Of a stretch of 64,000 bases of DNA, positions 52,741 through 64,000 are shown piece by piece; positions within the stretch are counted from its first letter, which is position 1, and every line of letters starts with the position of its first letter. Source of the DNA: Liolophura sinensis (Eukaryota; Mollusca; Polyplacophora; Chitonida; Chitonidae); contig NC_088301.1 in the NCBI RefSeq assembly GCF_032854445.1, positions 23,718,226 through 23,782,225 of the forward strand, read 5' to 3'. The notes beneath the pieces were generated by a model, which was not told where the DNA came from, searched no databases, and saw only the letters and a list, made by a program, of their open reading frames with translations. The position numbers and the translations under genes are program-made.

Positions 52741-53499
52741 CTAAATGGGCAAAATGCTGATTTTTGCCAATTTCTAAAAGTTTAAAGTACTACAGGAGAA
52801 TGAAGCTATCATATTTGAAAGTTAGGCACATTCTGAGTACTTTTTCTGAAAATTCTAACCTGAAAGCTGTATTTTCCATCATTCATCCTAAAATCTTATT
52901 CAGACCTGTCTCGCCTGGGTAAAATTCTGTTTGTATTTTTAACTTCATTACTGTATTCACGTGACTGAAGAGTGTGGTGTTGATTGGCTCAGAGCAGCTC
53001 TGACATCACTTCAAATCTATGAATTGGTGTGGTGATGAATGATAAACCATCAAGCTTGGTATGTACAGTACCGTGATGTACTTTGATCTTGGAAAGGTTT
53101 CACTCTTTTCAGCTTAGCTGCTTCTAGAACTTAATGTGGAAGAAAAGATGTGAGGATGGCTAACCTGTCCAATGCATACTCCTTAACAGTGCACGTGCGG
53201 CTCTTTAACATTAGTTTTACATCCCTGCCACCGCCAGCAAATTTCGTCAGAAATCTTTGTAACATCATCGAGGTCACTGGGATTATGGTGATGAGGCAGG
53301 ATGTGAGGTCAGAAAACTTAAAGCTCTGCCTCACTGAACCTTTGTTTCTTATAATATTTTATATAAAAGCGTCCTGCTAACCTGAAGTATCCACAGTATG
53401 TTTCCCACGAACACAAGAAAACAATTTAATTGATGAACACTGATTAAATAGTTACCCGAGTGGTGATACTGATTAAATAGTTCACCAGTGGTGAGACAA

Positions 53500-53858
53500 A
53501 AGAGTGAGTGAGTGATCGTGGTTTAACGTCGTACATAATTTTTCTTTCGTATGACGACGAAGGAGTCATTAGGGTGCATGTAATGTGCCTCCTTTTTGTA
53601 GGAAGACGGAAGTCCACCGCGCTTTTATCGCGTGGTGCTTCACCGAGACGCATTACCGAAGGTAAGTAAGCGGCTCGCCCGAGCCATTATACTGATACGG
53701 GTCATCCAGTCGTTGCACTATTCCCTTTATGCTGAACGCCATGCGAGGAAGTTACAACTTCCTCTTTTAAAATCTTAGGTGTGACTCGACCCAGGATTGA
53801 CCCCGGGATCTACCGCTTCCGAAGCGGACGCTCGACCAACTGTGCTATAGGGGCCGGT
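53500..53858 (-). repeat. tRNA-derived SINE, copy A
   Basis: The minus strand starts with a tRNA-like head: an A box (tagcacagttggtcgag), an anticodon-arm-like tccgcttcggaagcgg and a B box (gggtcaatcc) at about 53780-53856. The body has conserved blocks such as gccattatactgatacgggt and gggtgcatgtaatgtgcctc (on the plus strand). It ends in a gtttaacgtcgtac block and agtgagtgagtg. Head plus conserved centre resembles the V-SINE-type elements described from molluscs; I do not assign a named family. Confidence 0.8.
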
Positions 53859-54861
53859 TAAGCCAAAAGATTACCTGCTCTCAGAGGCTTCAAAGGTCAA
53901 GCTAGTCGTGCGTTGGAAGTGATGTATTTAAGCGCGCGTAGAGAGCGACACATGCGCTGTAAGGAGTATGTTCACCATGCCGTAAATACGCAACATCAAA
54001 GGACGCCATTTGAATGTCCTAACGCTGAAATTAAACATAAAAAACGCATATTACATGTTTTCTTTTGTAACGCATGGCAACATGGGAATTGTGTGTCAGA
54101 AACTAAATCATTGGAGACAGACTGATTAATTCTGGGACACGGTCATTATGTTATGGTTTGCATTTTATCCCACATGTCAAACAATGTATCACATGCATAT
54201 CAGAAACAAAAGTTTGGTGTCGATGCAGTTTGACTCGAGTATGTTCCAGTTGCTCGGTCAGTTGTGGTTTAATGCTGGTAAATGAACAAACTTGCTCTGT
54301 AAGGAATCATCTTTTTGTTTATAGCTCACCTGCATGTATGAAGCACAGAGATGGATAATACGTCATTCGCAGAGCGTCGGCGTCGAATAGAAGTTAAAGC
54401 AATGTTAAGATAAAATTCAATGTTAAGGGTGGTGTCTGAAAAAGTAGTGTACAAACCCAAGTTTTGCCTGCACTGAGCTCAAGTTCTTAAACTATAATGA
54501 CACGAGCGGAAAATGTTCCGCACATTGTTCTCTTTGATCTCTTCATTTATATAAACTGACTTAATGAGTTTGTTTCTATTGTGTATTATTGATCATTTTG
54601 GTAAAGATTATGGGTGGTATGTCAGTAAATACTTTAAGTGAGCAGAAGTTTCGCATTTATGTGTTTCGTAAAGGTCTTGCGTCTCTGGTAGCCTAAAGCT
54701 TTTTTTAACCCCCTCCCCAACAAACTATGTGGTGTGGAAAAAATTGCTCACCTAAACCACTGTGTGTTTTAAATTAGAGGACGATGATGTGGGCATCTCA
54801 CCTCCAAACGGCAGAGGGAGTGAGATCATTGTGTATCTCAATGAGCAAAGTACACGGCTCC

Positions 54862-54910
54862 TAACCGCAAGGCACACAAAAGGTTGTGGGTTCAATCCCG
54901 GCCTTGAACA
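54862..54910 (+). other. tRNA-like stretch (B-box) in copy A
   Basis: ctcctaaccgcaaggcacac followed by ggttgtgggttcaatcccgg is the second half of a tRNA-like sequence, with a B box and a possible T arm but no convincing acceptor stem. Copy B has lost about 32 bp of it near 57764. Most likely part of a SINE head, not a tRNA gene. Confidence 0.45.
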
Positions 54911-55259
54911 GGAAATTAGTAGATTCCCCCGGTCTCATTGTTCGTTTACAGCTTTGACGACAAAATAAGCGCTCAGCGACGTTCGTGGCGCCGTTTGCAC
55001 AGTGTGACGTTCGCATAAGTGAAGTCAACTTGTCTTCCACAATCAAAAGTGTATGAATGGTAGGTGTATGGAGACGTAGTAACTTGTCCAAGGTTGGTGA
55101 GTTGCTCAATATACACGCACTACTCCGCCCGTAAAACTGACCGCCAAAGTATAGAGGAGTGTGAAATACCTGTATCTGGTGTTAGGCAAAAATACAGGCA
55201 TTTAAAATTGCAAGCCAATGAAAAGAAGCATGCATGGTTCACTCCATCTAGTCCAGGAG

Positions 55260-55388
55260 CCAGTTTCACAAAGATGTCGCACATGTGTGATAATCGCACA
55301 TGAGACAGTGGTACGGCATACTAGTGACGTACAAAACGTCGTACGACAAATGCACGATAAAAAAATGTATGCCGCTTTGTGAAACTGG
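55260..55388. mobile_element. MITE-like inverted-repeat element, copy A
   Basis: Starts ccagtttcacaaag and ends ctttgtgaaactgg, a perfect 14-bp terminal inverted repeat around about 100 bp with no coding capacity. Internal gtacgac/gtcgtac blocks add palindromic structure. Confidence 0.7.
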
Positions 55389-56395
55389 GAACAGTTTCCT
55401 CTACCGATTTTTGGGACAGCCGTGATATGAGTAAGGCATTAAATACCAGTCAAATAAATAAATGTAAAACAAGGCTGATTTTAATACATGATTTGTTGTT
55501 ATGAATATTCATAGCTTTGAGCATCTATCTGTGTTCCTTGCACAGGCCAGGAGGTGATAAATAACATGGAGCTAAATGGGCAAGAAATATTCTTGAGTAC
55601 GGCGTAAAACACCAACCAAATAAATAAATAAATACTAAATGGGCAAAATGCTGATTTTTGCCAATTTCTAAAAGTTTAAAGTACTACAGGAGAATGAAGC
55701 TATCATATTTGAAAGTTAGGCACATTCTGAGTACTTTTTCTGAAAAATTCTAACCTGAAAGCTGTATTTTCCATCATTCATCCTAAAATCTTATTCAAGA
55801 CCTGTCTCGCCTGGGTAAAATTCTGTTTGTATTTTTAACTTCATTACTGTATTCACGTGACTGAAGAGTGTGGTGTTGATTGGCTCAGAGCAGCTCTGAC
55901 ATCACTTCAAATCTATGAATTGGTGTGGTGATGAATGATAAACCATCAAGCTTGGTATGTACAGTACCGTGATGTACTTTGATCTTGGAAAGGTTTCACT
56001 CTTTTCAGCTTAGCTGCTTCTAGAACTTAATGTGGAAGAAAAGATGTGAGGATGGCTAACCTGTCCAATGCATACTCCTTAACAGTGCATGTGCGGCTCT
56101 TTAACATTAGTTTTACATCCCTGCCACCGCCAGCAAATTTCGTCAGAAATCTTTGTAACATCGCCGAGGTCACTGGGATTATGGTGATGAGGCAGGATGT
56201 GAGGTCAGAAAACTTAAAGCTCTGCCTCACTGAACCTTTGTTTCTTATAATATTTTATATAAAAGCGTCCTGCTAACCTGAAGTATCCACAGTATGTTTC
56301 CCACGAACACAAGAAAACAATTTAATTGATGAACACTGATTAAATAGTTACCCGAGTGGTGATACTGATTAAATAGTTCACCAGTGGTGAGACAA

Positions 56396-56754
56396 AAGAG
56401 TGAGTGAGTGATCGTGGTTTAACGTCGTACATAATTTTTCTTTCGTATGACGACGAAGGAGTCATTAGGGTGCATGTAATGTGCCTCCTTGTTGTAGGAA
56501 GACGGATTTCCACCGCGCTTTTATCGCGTGGTGCTTCACCGAGACGCATTACCGAAGGTAAGTAAGCGGCTCGCCCGAGCCATTATACTGATACGGGTCA
56601 TCCAGTCGTTGCACTATTCCCTTTATGCTGAACGCCATGCGAGGAAGTTACAACTTCCTCTTTTAAAATCTTAGGTGTGACTCGACCCAGGATTAACCCC
56701 GGGATCTACCGCTTCTGAAGCGGACGCTCGACCAACTGTGCTATTGGGGCCGGT
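56396..56754 (-). repeat. tRNA-derived SINE, copy B
   Basis: Same element as at 53500-53858, duplicated with its flanks; not an independent insertion. Confidence 0.8.
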
Positions 56755-58131
56755 TAAGCCAAAAGATTACCTGCTCTCAGAGGCTTCAAAGGTCAAGCTA
56801 GTCTTGCGTTGGAAGTGATGTATTTAAGCGAGCGTAGAGAGCGACACATGCGCTGTGAGGAGTATGTTCACCATGCCGTAAATACGCAACATCAAAGGTC
56901 GCCATTTGAATGTCCTAACGCTGAAATTAAACATAAAAAACGCATATTACATGTTTTCATTTGTAACGCATGGCAACATGGGAATTGTGTGTCAGAAACT
57001 AAATCATTGGAGAAAGACTGATTAATTCTGGGACACGGTCATTATGTTATGGTTTGCATTTTATCCCACATGTCAAACAATGTATCACATGCATATCAGA
57101 AACAAAAGTTTGGTGTCTATGCAGTTTGACTTGAGTATGTTCCAATTGCTCGGTCAGTTGTGGTTTAATGCTGGTAAATGAACAAACTTGCTCTGTAAGG
57201 AATCATCTTTTTGTTTATAGCTCACCTGCATGTATGAAGCACAGAGATGGATAATACGTCATTCGCAGAGCGTCGGCGTCGAATAGAAGTTAAAGCAATG
57301 TTAAGATAAAATTCAATGTTAAGGGTGGTGTCTGAAAAAGTAGTGCACAAACCCAAGTTTTGCCTGCACTGAGCTCAAGTTCTGCATGCATATAAACTAT
57401 AATGATACGAGCGGAAAATGTTCCGCACATTGTTCTCTTTGATCTCTTCATTTATATAAACTGACTTAATGAGTTTGTTTCTATTGTGTATTATTGATCA
57501 TTTTGGTAAAGATTATGGGTGGTATGTCAGTAAGTACTTTAAGTGAGCAGAAGTTTCGCATTTATGTGTTTCGTAAAGGTCTTGCGTCTCTGGTAGCCTA
57601 AAGCTTCTTTTAACCCCCTCCCCAACAAACTATGTGGTGTGGAAAAAATTGCTCACCTAAACCACTGTGTGTTTTAAATTAACGGACGATGATGTGGGCA
57701 TCTCACCTCCAAACGGCAGAGGGAGTGAGATCATTGTGTATCTCAATGAGCAAAGTACACGGCTCAATCCCGGCCTTGAACAGGAAATTAGTAGATTCCC
57801 CGGGTCTCATTGTTCGTTTACAGCTTTGACGACAAAATAAGCGCTCAGCGACGTTCGTGGCGCCGTTTGCACAGTGTTACGTTCGAATAAGTGAAGTCAA
57901 CTTGTCTTCCACAATCAAAAGTGTATGAATGGTACGTGTATGGAGACGTAGTAACTTGTCCAAGGTTGGTGAGTTGTTCAATATACACGCACTACTCCGC
58001 CCGTAAAACTGAATGCCAAAGTATAGAGGAGTGTGAAATTACTGTATCTGGCGTTAGGCAAAAATACAGGCATTTAAAATTGCAAGCCAATGAAAAGAAG
58101 CATACATGGTTCACTCCGTCTAGTCCAGGAG

Positions 58132-58260
58132 CCAGTTTCACAAAGATGTCGCACATGTGTGATAATCGCACATGAGACAGTGGTACGGCATACTAGTGAC
58201 GTTCAAAACGTCGCACGACAAATGCACGATAAAAAAATGTATGCCGCTTTGTGAAACTGG
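58132..58260. mobile_element. MITE-like inverted-repeat element, copy B
   Basis: Duplicate of 55260-55388 with the same 14-bp terminal repeats and a few substitutions. Confidence 0.7.
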
Positions 58261-58460
58261 GAACTGTTTCCTCCACCGATTTTTGGGACAGCCGTGATAT
58301 GAGTAAGGCATTAAATACCAGTCAAATAAATAAATGTAAAACAAGGCTGATCAACCCTTCATTTAATACAGACTGGCCACTGCTGTAAAGTTTTATAAAA
58401 TTGTTTGACAAGTTAACAGAACGACCATATCACAACGCATGCAATCCAGGATAAGAATCA

Positions 58461-58596
58461 GGGCAGAGTTTCACAAAGTGGACTACGACATCTTTTCATC
58501 GTACATTTGTTGTACGATATTTTGTACGTCACTGTTACCGTACCATTGTTCTGTATGTGCGACATCGTACATACGACATCTTTGTGAAAGTTGCCC
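58461..58596. mobile_element. Related MITE-like element
   Basis: Ends gggcagagtttcacaaag and ctttgtgaaagttgccc share the tttcacaaag core with the two elements above. The interior again has gtacgtc/gtacgac palindromes, but the sequence is clearly diverged, so this is an independent member. A further tttcacaaag arm lies at about 58607-58616. Confidence 0.6.
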
Positions 58597-59614
58597 AAGG
58601 ACCCACTTTCACAAAGTGGCCTGTAGCTGTCAATATCACAAAAGGTGCTGTGCTGCATACAGGTTTCCAGCTCTGCAGTACAAATCTCAGTCTTAAAAAT
58701 GTGCAGTTTTGTATTCCTCGTATGGCACCCTGCAATATTATCTTTAAAACTCCACCCATGCACTCACCTATAGGTGAAATAATCGTGAGCAAAATCCAGC
58801 AAAATGGCTACTGATATGGTACATCCATTTTATCAGTACATGCATGGAACCCGTGGAGGAAAGTGTCTATATGACTAAAGCGATTTGGGCAGGTAGGCTT
58901 TCCTAATTCCTCTTCGCCAATTGTCCAATTCGAGGTCGCCCAGAATTCACTGCTATTTCTCATGAAGAAGAAGAAGGTTAAGACGAATTTCTTAGGTTCT
59001 GAAGGTTCTATCCTTTTACATGTTTGTTCTCCCCTAAAATACAAAACCAAAATACGTTCTCAAAATCTTGGAATGAAGTTTTATTTATTGAAACTCTTTA
59101 TAGTTGCCGCCAAAGCCATGTCATGAGGCAGAGGATATGAAAAATAAAAGGTTATTAAAAGCTAATAACTAATGACACCTTGTATAAGAATACGCTTTAT
59201 GTATCAAGAAGAGTAAGCCAGGCAATTAAAAAATAAAGACAATAACAACAATATGTAGAAATAGCTGTACCGGCCAATTCACGCAGTATATAAGAGAAGA
59301 GTCAGCTGTATTGACGTAGATGTATAGCTGAGAAAAGTTTAGATATCAACTTTTACCATGCTAAAAAGGACAGTTGCATAATCTAGTATATCGCTTGGCT
59401 GAGATCCAAATACACCATCACGTATGGCCAAATTGAAACTTACACACCGCGGTGTATATATATAGAAAGCATGTTGTATGTGTACGGACCAGTGTCATTG
59501 TGCTCGCCACAATCCTTCTCATCACTCACTGGAGTTGCCTCCCCTCATTGTTGTGCTGGAGAATGTATCTATGACAGCGTTGATCATGGGAAGGCACTGC
59601 ATGATCTTCGGGAC
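58597..59614. other. Region downstream of the methyltransferase gene
   Basis: No gene recognised. The part next to 59615 should be the 3' UTR of the methyltransferase gene. A minus-strand AATAAA within ttttatttattg near 59080 is a possible poly(A) signal. Confidence 0.45.
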
Positions 59615-62600
59615 TTAGGCTTTTGAGATTAAGAACATTTTCTCGAGAAACCACTTGAAGCCAACGAGTTCTTCAGGATCGTCTTTCTCCGATCTGTTCC
59701 TCTCGTCCACGTATTCCACTTTATATCCGTCTTCTGGAATCACGAGATTTATTTATTTATTTAGTTGATTGTTGTTTAATGTCACACTCAAAGTTTTGTT
59801 CACTTACACGCCTGTAAAAAAAAACCCTGTAACTGCTGCTCTAGTTTTATTCTCCATTCTGCAGTATGTAACATATAGAATCATTGCACTGCCATGGGAC
59901 GATCAGCTTTGGCCTTATCGAATGATCGAGCCAGCCAGACCACTTATAGAATATTGGAGGTGTTTTGTACCTAAATATCAGGTCCTATTTCGAATACTAT
60001 GCATATCAGCAATCACTTACTATAGAGATCCTTCAGCATCTCATGGGTCACAAGATAGGGTCCTGCAAATAGGGTAAGAAAAGAATTAAAAAAACAGCTT
60101 AAAATTCTTTATATATATTTATGACTTTCTGAGAAAGTATAGGCACATATGTACACGTGGAACATGTACACGTGGAAAATTTTACAGGCGTACAAAGAAG
60201 TGCGCTGTATTTGTTGGTTTGTATTTTGAGGTCTTTTTCACGCAAAGGCATATCGGAGTTTTTTTTACAAACATGTACATGGCAAATTCGTAAATTAAAG
60301 TCAACTGTTAATAGGTTTCAGTTAGACAAGTATCTGATCAATACTAATATGTACTGAATCTGTATCACAACGCTATTCCTACATGCCTGTTTTGGAAATA
60401 ATGGGAGACCAGAGGACGAGCAACACCAGAAAGTCAAAATGACTGTAGAGTGCGTCGTTTTCTGCTGTGACGTTGCAGTGCGTGTGTACTTCATGAACGT
60501 TTTATGAGCACACGTACACTGATAACTGTGACAAAATAAAGGAAAGAACAAATGAGTTTTGGAGCTTAGGACCGTCTTGATACAGACGGGAAGAAGTTTT
60601 TCCAGTTCCCCATTGACCTGGAGCGTCCATTTTGGTAGTCTAGATTAAATGAAACTTTAATATGTATACATGTACATATATTATCCATTATATACTGAAT
60701 CAAATAACACGCGAGTTGAACTAATCTAGGTGATATACACATAACTCAATGGCTAAATGCTTCAAATAAATTATCTGTATCTGAAAGACCGAAGCACTCA
60801 CCTGGGCATGTAGTCCTATCGAAGTCCGCATTCACAAATAAACACCTTCCATCAGGAGCCAGTAAAGTCTTAATGAGTGCCACATATCTACAAATAAAAG
60901 TTTGCATAATATTCATTTATTTATTTCATTGATGTTTTAAGGCGTACGTCGTATAATATGTCATGCACTTATACGACGGCGGACAGCATTATTTGTAAAA
61001 TATTCATGTGTTTATTTATTTTTATATTTACATTTATTTATTCATTTATTTATTTGATTGGTGTTTTACGCGGTACTCAAGAATATCTCACTTATACGAC
61101 GGCGACCAACATTTTGGTGGGAGGAAACCGAGCAGATGCCGGGGCGGGGGGGCACGAGCATCCGGAGGTTGCTGGAAGACCTTCCCACGTACGGCCGGAG
61201 GGGAAGCCAGCATGATCTGGAATTGAACTCACAACTACGAAGCTATTATAAGACATTTGACAACAGTGTGATAGTTTGCAAATGATCACATATAGAAATC
61301 GGCGAAATGAGGCCTATATATTTAAATTCCTTACCTTGGGTACTGATCTTTGTTAAGGGATATCATAGCGCGCCTGTCCCACACACCGTCAAACTGACCT
61401 TCTGCCTCCCTGCAACATCGTGGTATAAGAATTAACTATCTTAACACTACATTTTTAAGTGTGAAATAAGACTATATAATGTTATAAAACATGAGTGCTA
61501 ACATTTTAAATATTACGTCGCCCAACGCTTGCTTGCAACATGTATAACATAATTTTGAATCATAAATTCATTAACATTTGTATGACGGAATTACACACAA
61601 AAAAGAGTTAATTTCACACAAGATACAGTATTATAGATTACAACTTCTAATTAAGCATTTTGTAGAATGTATTCACATTTTCTAACAACTTAGTGTTAAC
61701 CAAACATTATTAATGCTAGTTCTCCATCCTCCACAACAATCAAAATGTTAGATTCAACATAATTTTCATTAAACATTTAGTTGTAAGAGAGAAAGTAATA
61801 TCTATAAGACTTATTACTATTATCCATATATGTCATATAGTCTAGGTACTTGTTTGAGACAATATCGTATACAACCGGTAATATAATACTTATATAAACT
61901 TACTTATTGAAGTCAAAGAAATCCGCCACGTAAAGTTTTATGTTGTGATTGACCGCCTTCAAAGAAAATATATGACATGCAGTGATAAAGGGTAAGGCAA
62001 TATAAACCAAAATAAAAAAACAGCATGCATACTGGTGATGTCTTTAAAATCTTCGTACGAACATTGGGATAATTCCATCGATAAAGACATGGCACGTATT
62101 CAGATTCGACTGATTCACACTGAACTTTATTCAGACCTGAACATAATAAAGGTATAGAAAAAGTTGCCTAATTCTCTTAGATGCTAACTTCACGAAACCT
62201 TTTCCTTTGTGAACGTACACTGGTTATAACTGAGCTCTCCGTGTCCAAGGTGGCTAGCATCCCAGCGTAGCACAATAACCCAGGATCCTCTCACCAAAGC
62301 GGGCGCTGTGAGTTCAAGTCCAGCTCCTTACGTGTGAAGGTCTACCGACAACATGCCGATGTTCATGGGTTTCTCCCCGGCTATGTCCGGTTTCTTCCCA
62401 TCATAATGCTGGCCACCGTCGAATAAGTGAAACATTTTGGGTACGGCGTAAAACAGCAATCAAATAAGTAAATAAATAAATAAATAATCAAATAAGAACA
62501 TCAAATATACGCACTCCCAGTCTTTACAAATGCATGTTCATGTATTTACATTAAGGATAATGGATTCTTCAGTATGCAAATGTTTTCATTTCACCTTGTA

Positions 62601-63207
62601 AATTTTTGCCTTGCCTCCAAGACCCATTTCCACGGTAAACTCCAGCTTCTGTTCCTTAAAGAAGCTTTGAATGCAACTCTCGGCGACTTCTAACCCCACA
62701 ACGGTGTGACCTTGATCTGCCAACCTGGATATATTGATGCATAAACGAGTATATCAATGGTGGACGGCATCTTCAGTTTATAATCAATTCAGAGAAGAGC
62801 TGGGGTGACTTTGTGACTCTTTACGGCCACATGGTCAAGTGATTAGGGCATGCTGCACCCGTTAATCATTTTAGTATGCTCCCAGCTATGCCACTCATAA
62901 TATCAACCGAAAAACGTGAGTTACACCAAAATAAAAAAGAGTATTTATTAACGTAAATATATGCTTTACTATTTAATTTTACACACAAAGAATCTGATTC
63001 TCTAAGTGGGCTTTCATGTATAGGCCTGTATGTGTACATCCAGAAAATGGACACATGCTGCATGAGCAGAGACTTTTCAGTAAACAGCTGTGTATTTCCA
63101 CGCAGTATTCTCACCATTTCAAGTCGATGCTCTTGGTACACAAAGGGACAAATATTTTTGCATTTTTCTTCCCGTTGACCAGTTTGTCCAGGTGCTTCTG
63201 TAACATT
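59615..63207 (-). CDS. TPMT: Thiopurine S-methyltransferase-like gene, seven exons, N-terminus missing
   Basis: Exons on the minus strand: 63115-63207, 62595-62724, 61904-61956, 61335-61409, 60802-60887, 60021-60062 and 59615-59733 (stop). Every junction is GT/AG and every phase agrees, giving about 198 residues; the family is usually about 240, so roughly the first 45 lie beyond the window or were missed. Family marks: MLQKHLDKLVNG, FVPLCTKSIDLKWLADQGH (SAM-binding loop region), VVGLEVAESCIQSFF, GGKAKIYK, LYVADFFDF, GQFDGVWDRRAM, LFVNADFD, GPYLVTHEM and the C-terminal GFKWFLEKMFLISKA. Members move a methyl group from S-adenosylmethionine to thiol or thiopurine compounds in the cytosol; the natural substrate is unknown. 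The acceptor of the last exon is the least certain. Introns hold SINEs. Confidence 0.87.
60913..60990 (-). repeat. SINE-type tail fragment in an intron
   Basis: ttatttatttcattgatgtt, then a gtcgtataa block, read on the minus strand, matches the common tail in degraded form. A similar scrap of tail lies at about 59746-59790. Confidence 0.5.
61025..61243 (-). repeat. tRNA-derived SINE in an intron
   Basis: On the minus strand: a B-box-like gagttcaattcc near 61228-61239, a middle cctcccaccaaaatgttggt, then the gagatattcttgagtaccgc block and (aaat)n tail. It lies between exons 61335-61409 and 60802-60887. The tRNA head is incomplete. Confidence 0.75.
62237..62490 (+). repeat. tRNA-derived SINE in an intron, near complete
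   Basis: tRNA-like head gtccaaggtggctagcatcc (A box), B box gagttcaagtcc near 62310-62321, middle gtccggtttcttcccatcat, then the aaacattttgggtacggcgt block and (aaat)n. It is opposite in direction to the host gene, between exons 62595-62724 and 61904-61956. The best reference copy in the window for the fragments elsewhere. Confidence 0.8.
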
Positions 63208-63261
63208 CTGTAACACAACGTCAAATCTCTACATCTATGTGTGGCAACAGGCAATGCGGCA

Positions 63262-64000
63262 ATCAGTCACGCACTTACGGACAAGGGTCAGTCACGCACT
63301 TACGGACAACGGCCAGTCACTCATTTATGGACAAGGATCAGTCACGCACTTACGACAAGGATCAGTCACGCAGTTACGATAGGAAGCACTTACGTGCTTA
63401 TACGGCATGGATCAGTCATGTGCTTATACCGCAAGGATCAGTCACGCGCTTATGGCAAGGATCAGCCCTGCACTTAATTACAGACAAGAATCAGCCACGC
63501 ACTTACGAAAAACGATCAGTCAGGCACTTACGGACGAGGATCAATCACGCACTTACGGACGAGGATCAGGCACGCAGTTACGAAAAACTATCAGTCACGC
63601 ACTTACGGACGAGAATCAGTCACGCATTTACGAAAAGCAATCAGTCACGCACTCACGGACGAGGATCAGTCAGACACTTAGGGACGAGGATCTGTCACGC
63701 ACTTACTGACGAGGATCAGTCACGTTTTTGGGGCAAAGATCTGACCTATAGACTCACCTATAGACAAGGATCAATCACGCACTTACGGACAAAGATCAGT
63801 TACGTAGTTACAGACAAGGATCAGTCACGCACGCACCAACAAGGATAAGTCACGCACTTACGGGCGAGGATTAGTCACGCACTTACGGACAAAGATCAGT
63901 TACGTACTTACAAACAAGGATCAGTCACGCACGTACCAACAAGGATAAGTCACGCATTTACGGACGAGGATTAGTCACGTACTTACACACAAGGATCAGT
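63262..64000. repeat. 25-bp minisatellite, running off the right end
   Basis: About 30 copies of a unit near cagtcacgcacttacggaca + aggat, with variants (gacgaggat, gaaaaacgat). Some copies are 1-2 bases short, so the reading frame drifts. It begins about 55 bp beyond the outermost exon seen of the methyltransferase gene, so it probably lies in an intron of that gene. Confidence 0.93.

Larger units (their letters stand above)
52586..55480. repeat. 2.9-kb tandem duplication, copy A
   Basis: Matches 55481-58351 nearly base for base, beginning ttaatacatgattt and ending aaggctgat. It holds a SINE-type 3' tail (52688-52740), a full tRNA-derived SINE (53500-53858, minus), a tRNA-like stretch (about 54862-54910) and a small inverted-repeat element (55260-55388). 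No protein gene is supported; short open frames kept in both copies are explained by the recent duplication. Confidence 0.93.
55481..58351. repeat. 2.9-kb tandem duplication, copy B
   Basis: Differs from copy A by scattered substitutions, a 32-bp loss near 57764 and a few small indels (for example about 9 extra bases near 57384). The low divergence points to a recent event, or to two haplotypes placed in tandem by the assembler. Confidence 0.93.

Noticed and set aside
53778-53858. tRNA gene on the minus strand with a CGG-like anticodon loop
   Set aside because: It is the head of a SINE: the conserved SINE body follows directly, and the arms are mismatched for a functional tRNA.
53913-54125. 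Short open frame of 70 codons conserved between 53913 and 56809
   Set aside because: The conservation only reflects the recent 2.9-kb duplication; differences are as frequent as in flanking non-coding sequence, and no family is recognised.
60560-60660. Possible extra exon or THAP-like fragment near ttttccagttccccattgac
   Set aside because: No cysteine ligands or splice sites in register; the methyltransferase exons on either side already join in phase without it.
63237-63848. Open frame of 203 codons in the minisatellite
   Set aside because: It is a chance reading of the 25-bp repeat with a drifting frame and a repetitive S-R-T-Y composition.

Overview
The window looks like genomic DNA of a spiralian invertebrate, most likely a mollusc. 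The reasons are tandemly repeated intronless core histone genes, tRNA-derived SINEs whose 3' motif (a gagtacggcgtaaaacacca-type block followed by aaataaataaata) is common in molluscan genomes, and intron-rich host genes. The species cannot be named from sequence alone.

Positions 1-50662 are five head-to-tail copies of a histone repeat unit of about 9.46-9.8 kb (units start at 1, 9801, 19259, 28716 and 43847; the last is cut by an assembly gap). Each unit carries, all on the minus strand, H2A, H4 and H2B. Each gene has a TATA/CCAAT promoter and a perfect histone 3' stem-loop. No H3 or H1 gene is present in any unit. Between H2A and H4 each unit holds the same dead, 5'-truncated LINE. Just upstream of it, in the LINE's own direction, is an orphan TATA plus CCAAT promoter of histone type, which suggests that a fourth histone gene once stood there. 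The rest of each unit is spacer with an 86-bp minisatellite, TA and GA microsatellites, G-rich runs and a SINE tail.

Unit 4 alone is interrupted by a 5.67-kb DNA transposon (29644-35314) with about 72-bp imperfect terminal inverted repeats. It carries two convergent genes: a two-exon PHD finger + SWIM zinc finger + YqaJ nuclease protein on the plus strand, and a THAP-domain DDE transposase on the minus strand. This gene pair points to the ISL2EU group of the PIF/Harbinger-related transposons. The insertion lies 174 bp beyond the H2B 3' stem-loop and disrupts no histone gene.

After a 200-N gap (50663-50862) the sequence is unrelated to the array, so the join may be a scaffolding decision. It contains a decayed or mis-assembled ankyrin/SOCS-box gene of ASB type (50863-52364, plus), and a 2.9-kb tandem duplication (52586-58351) carrying a tRNA-derived SINE and a small inverted-repeat element in each copy. 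Next come seven exons of a thiopurine S-methyltransferase-like gene on the minus strand (59615-63207) whose splice phases all agree. A 25-bp minisatellite then runs off the right end, within or upstream of that gene.
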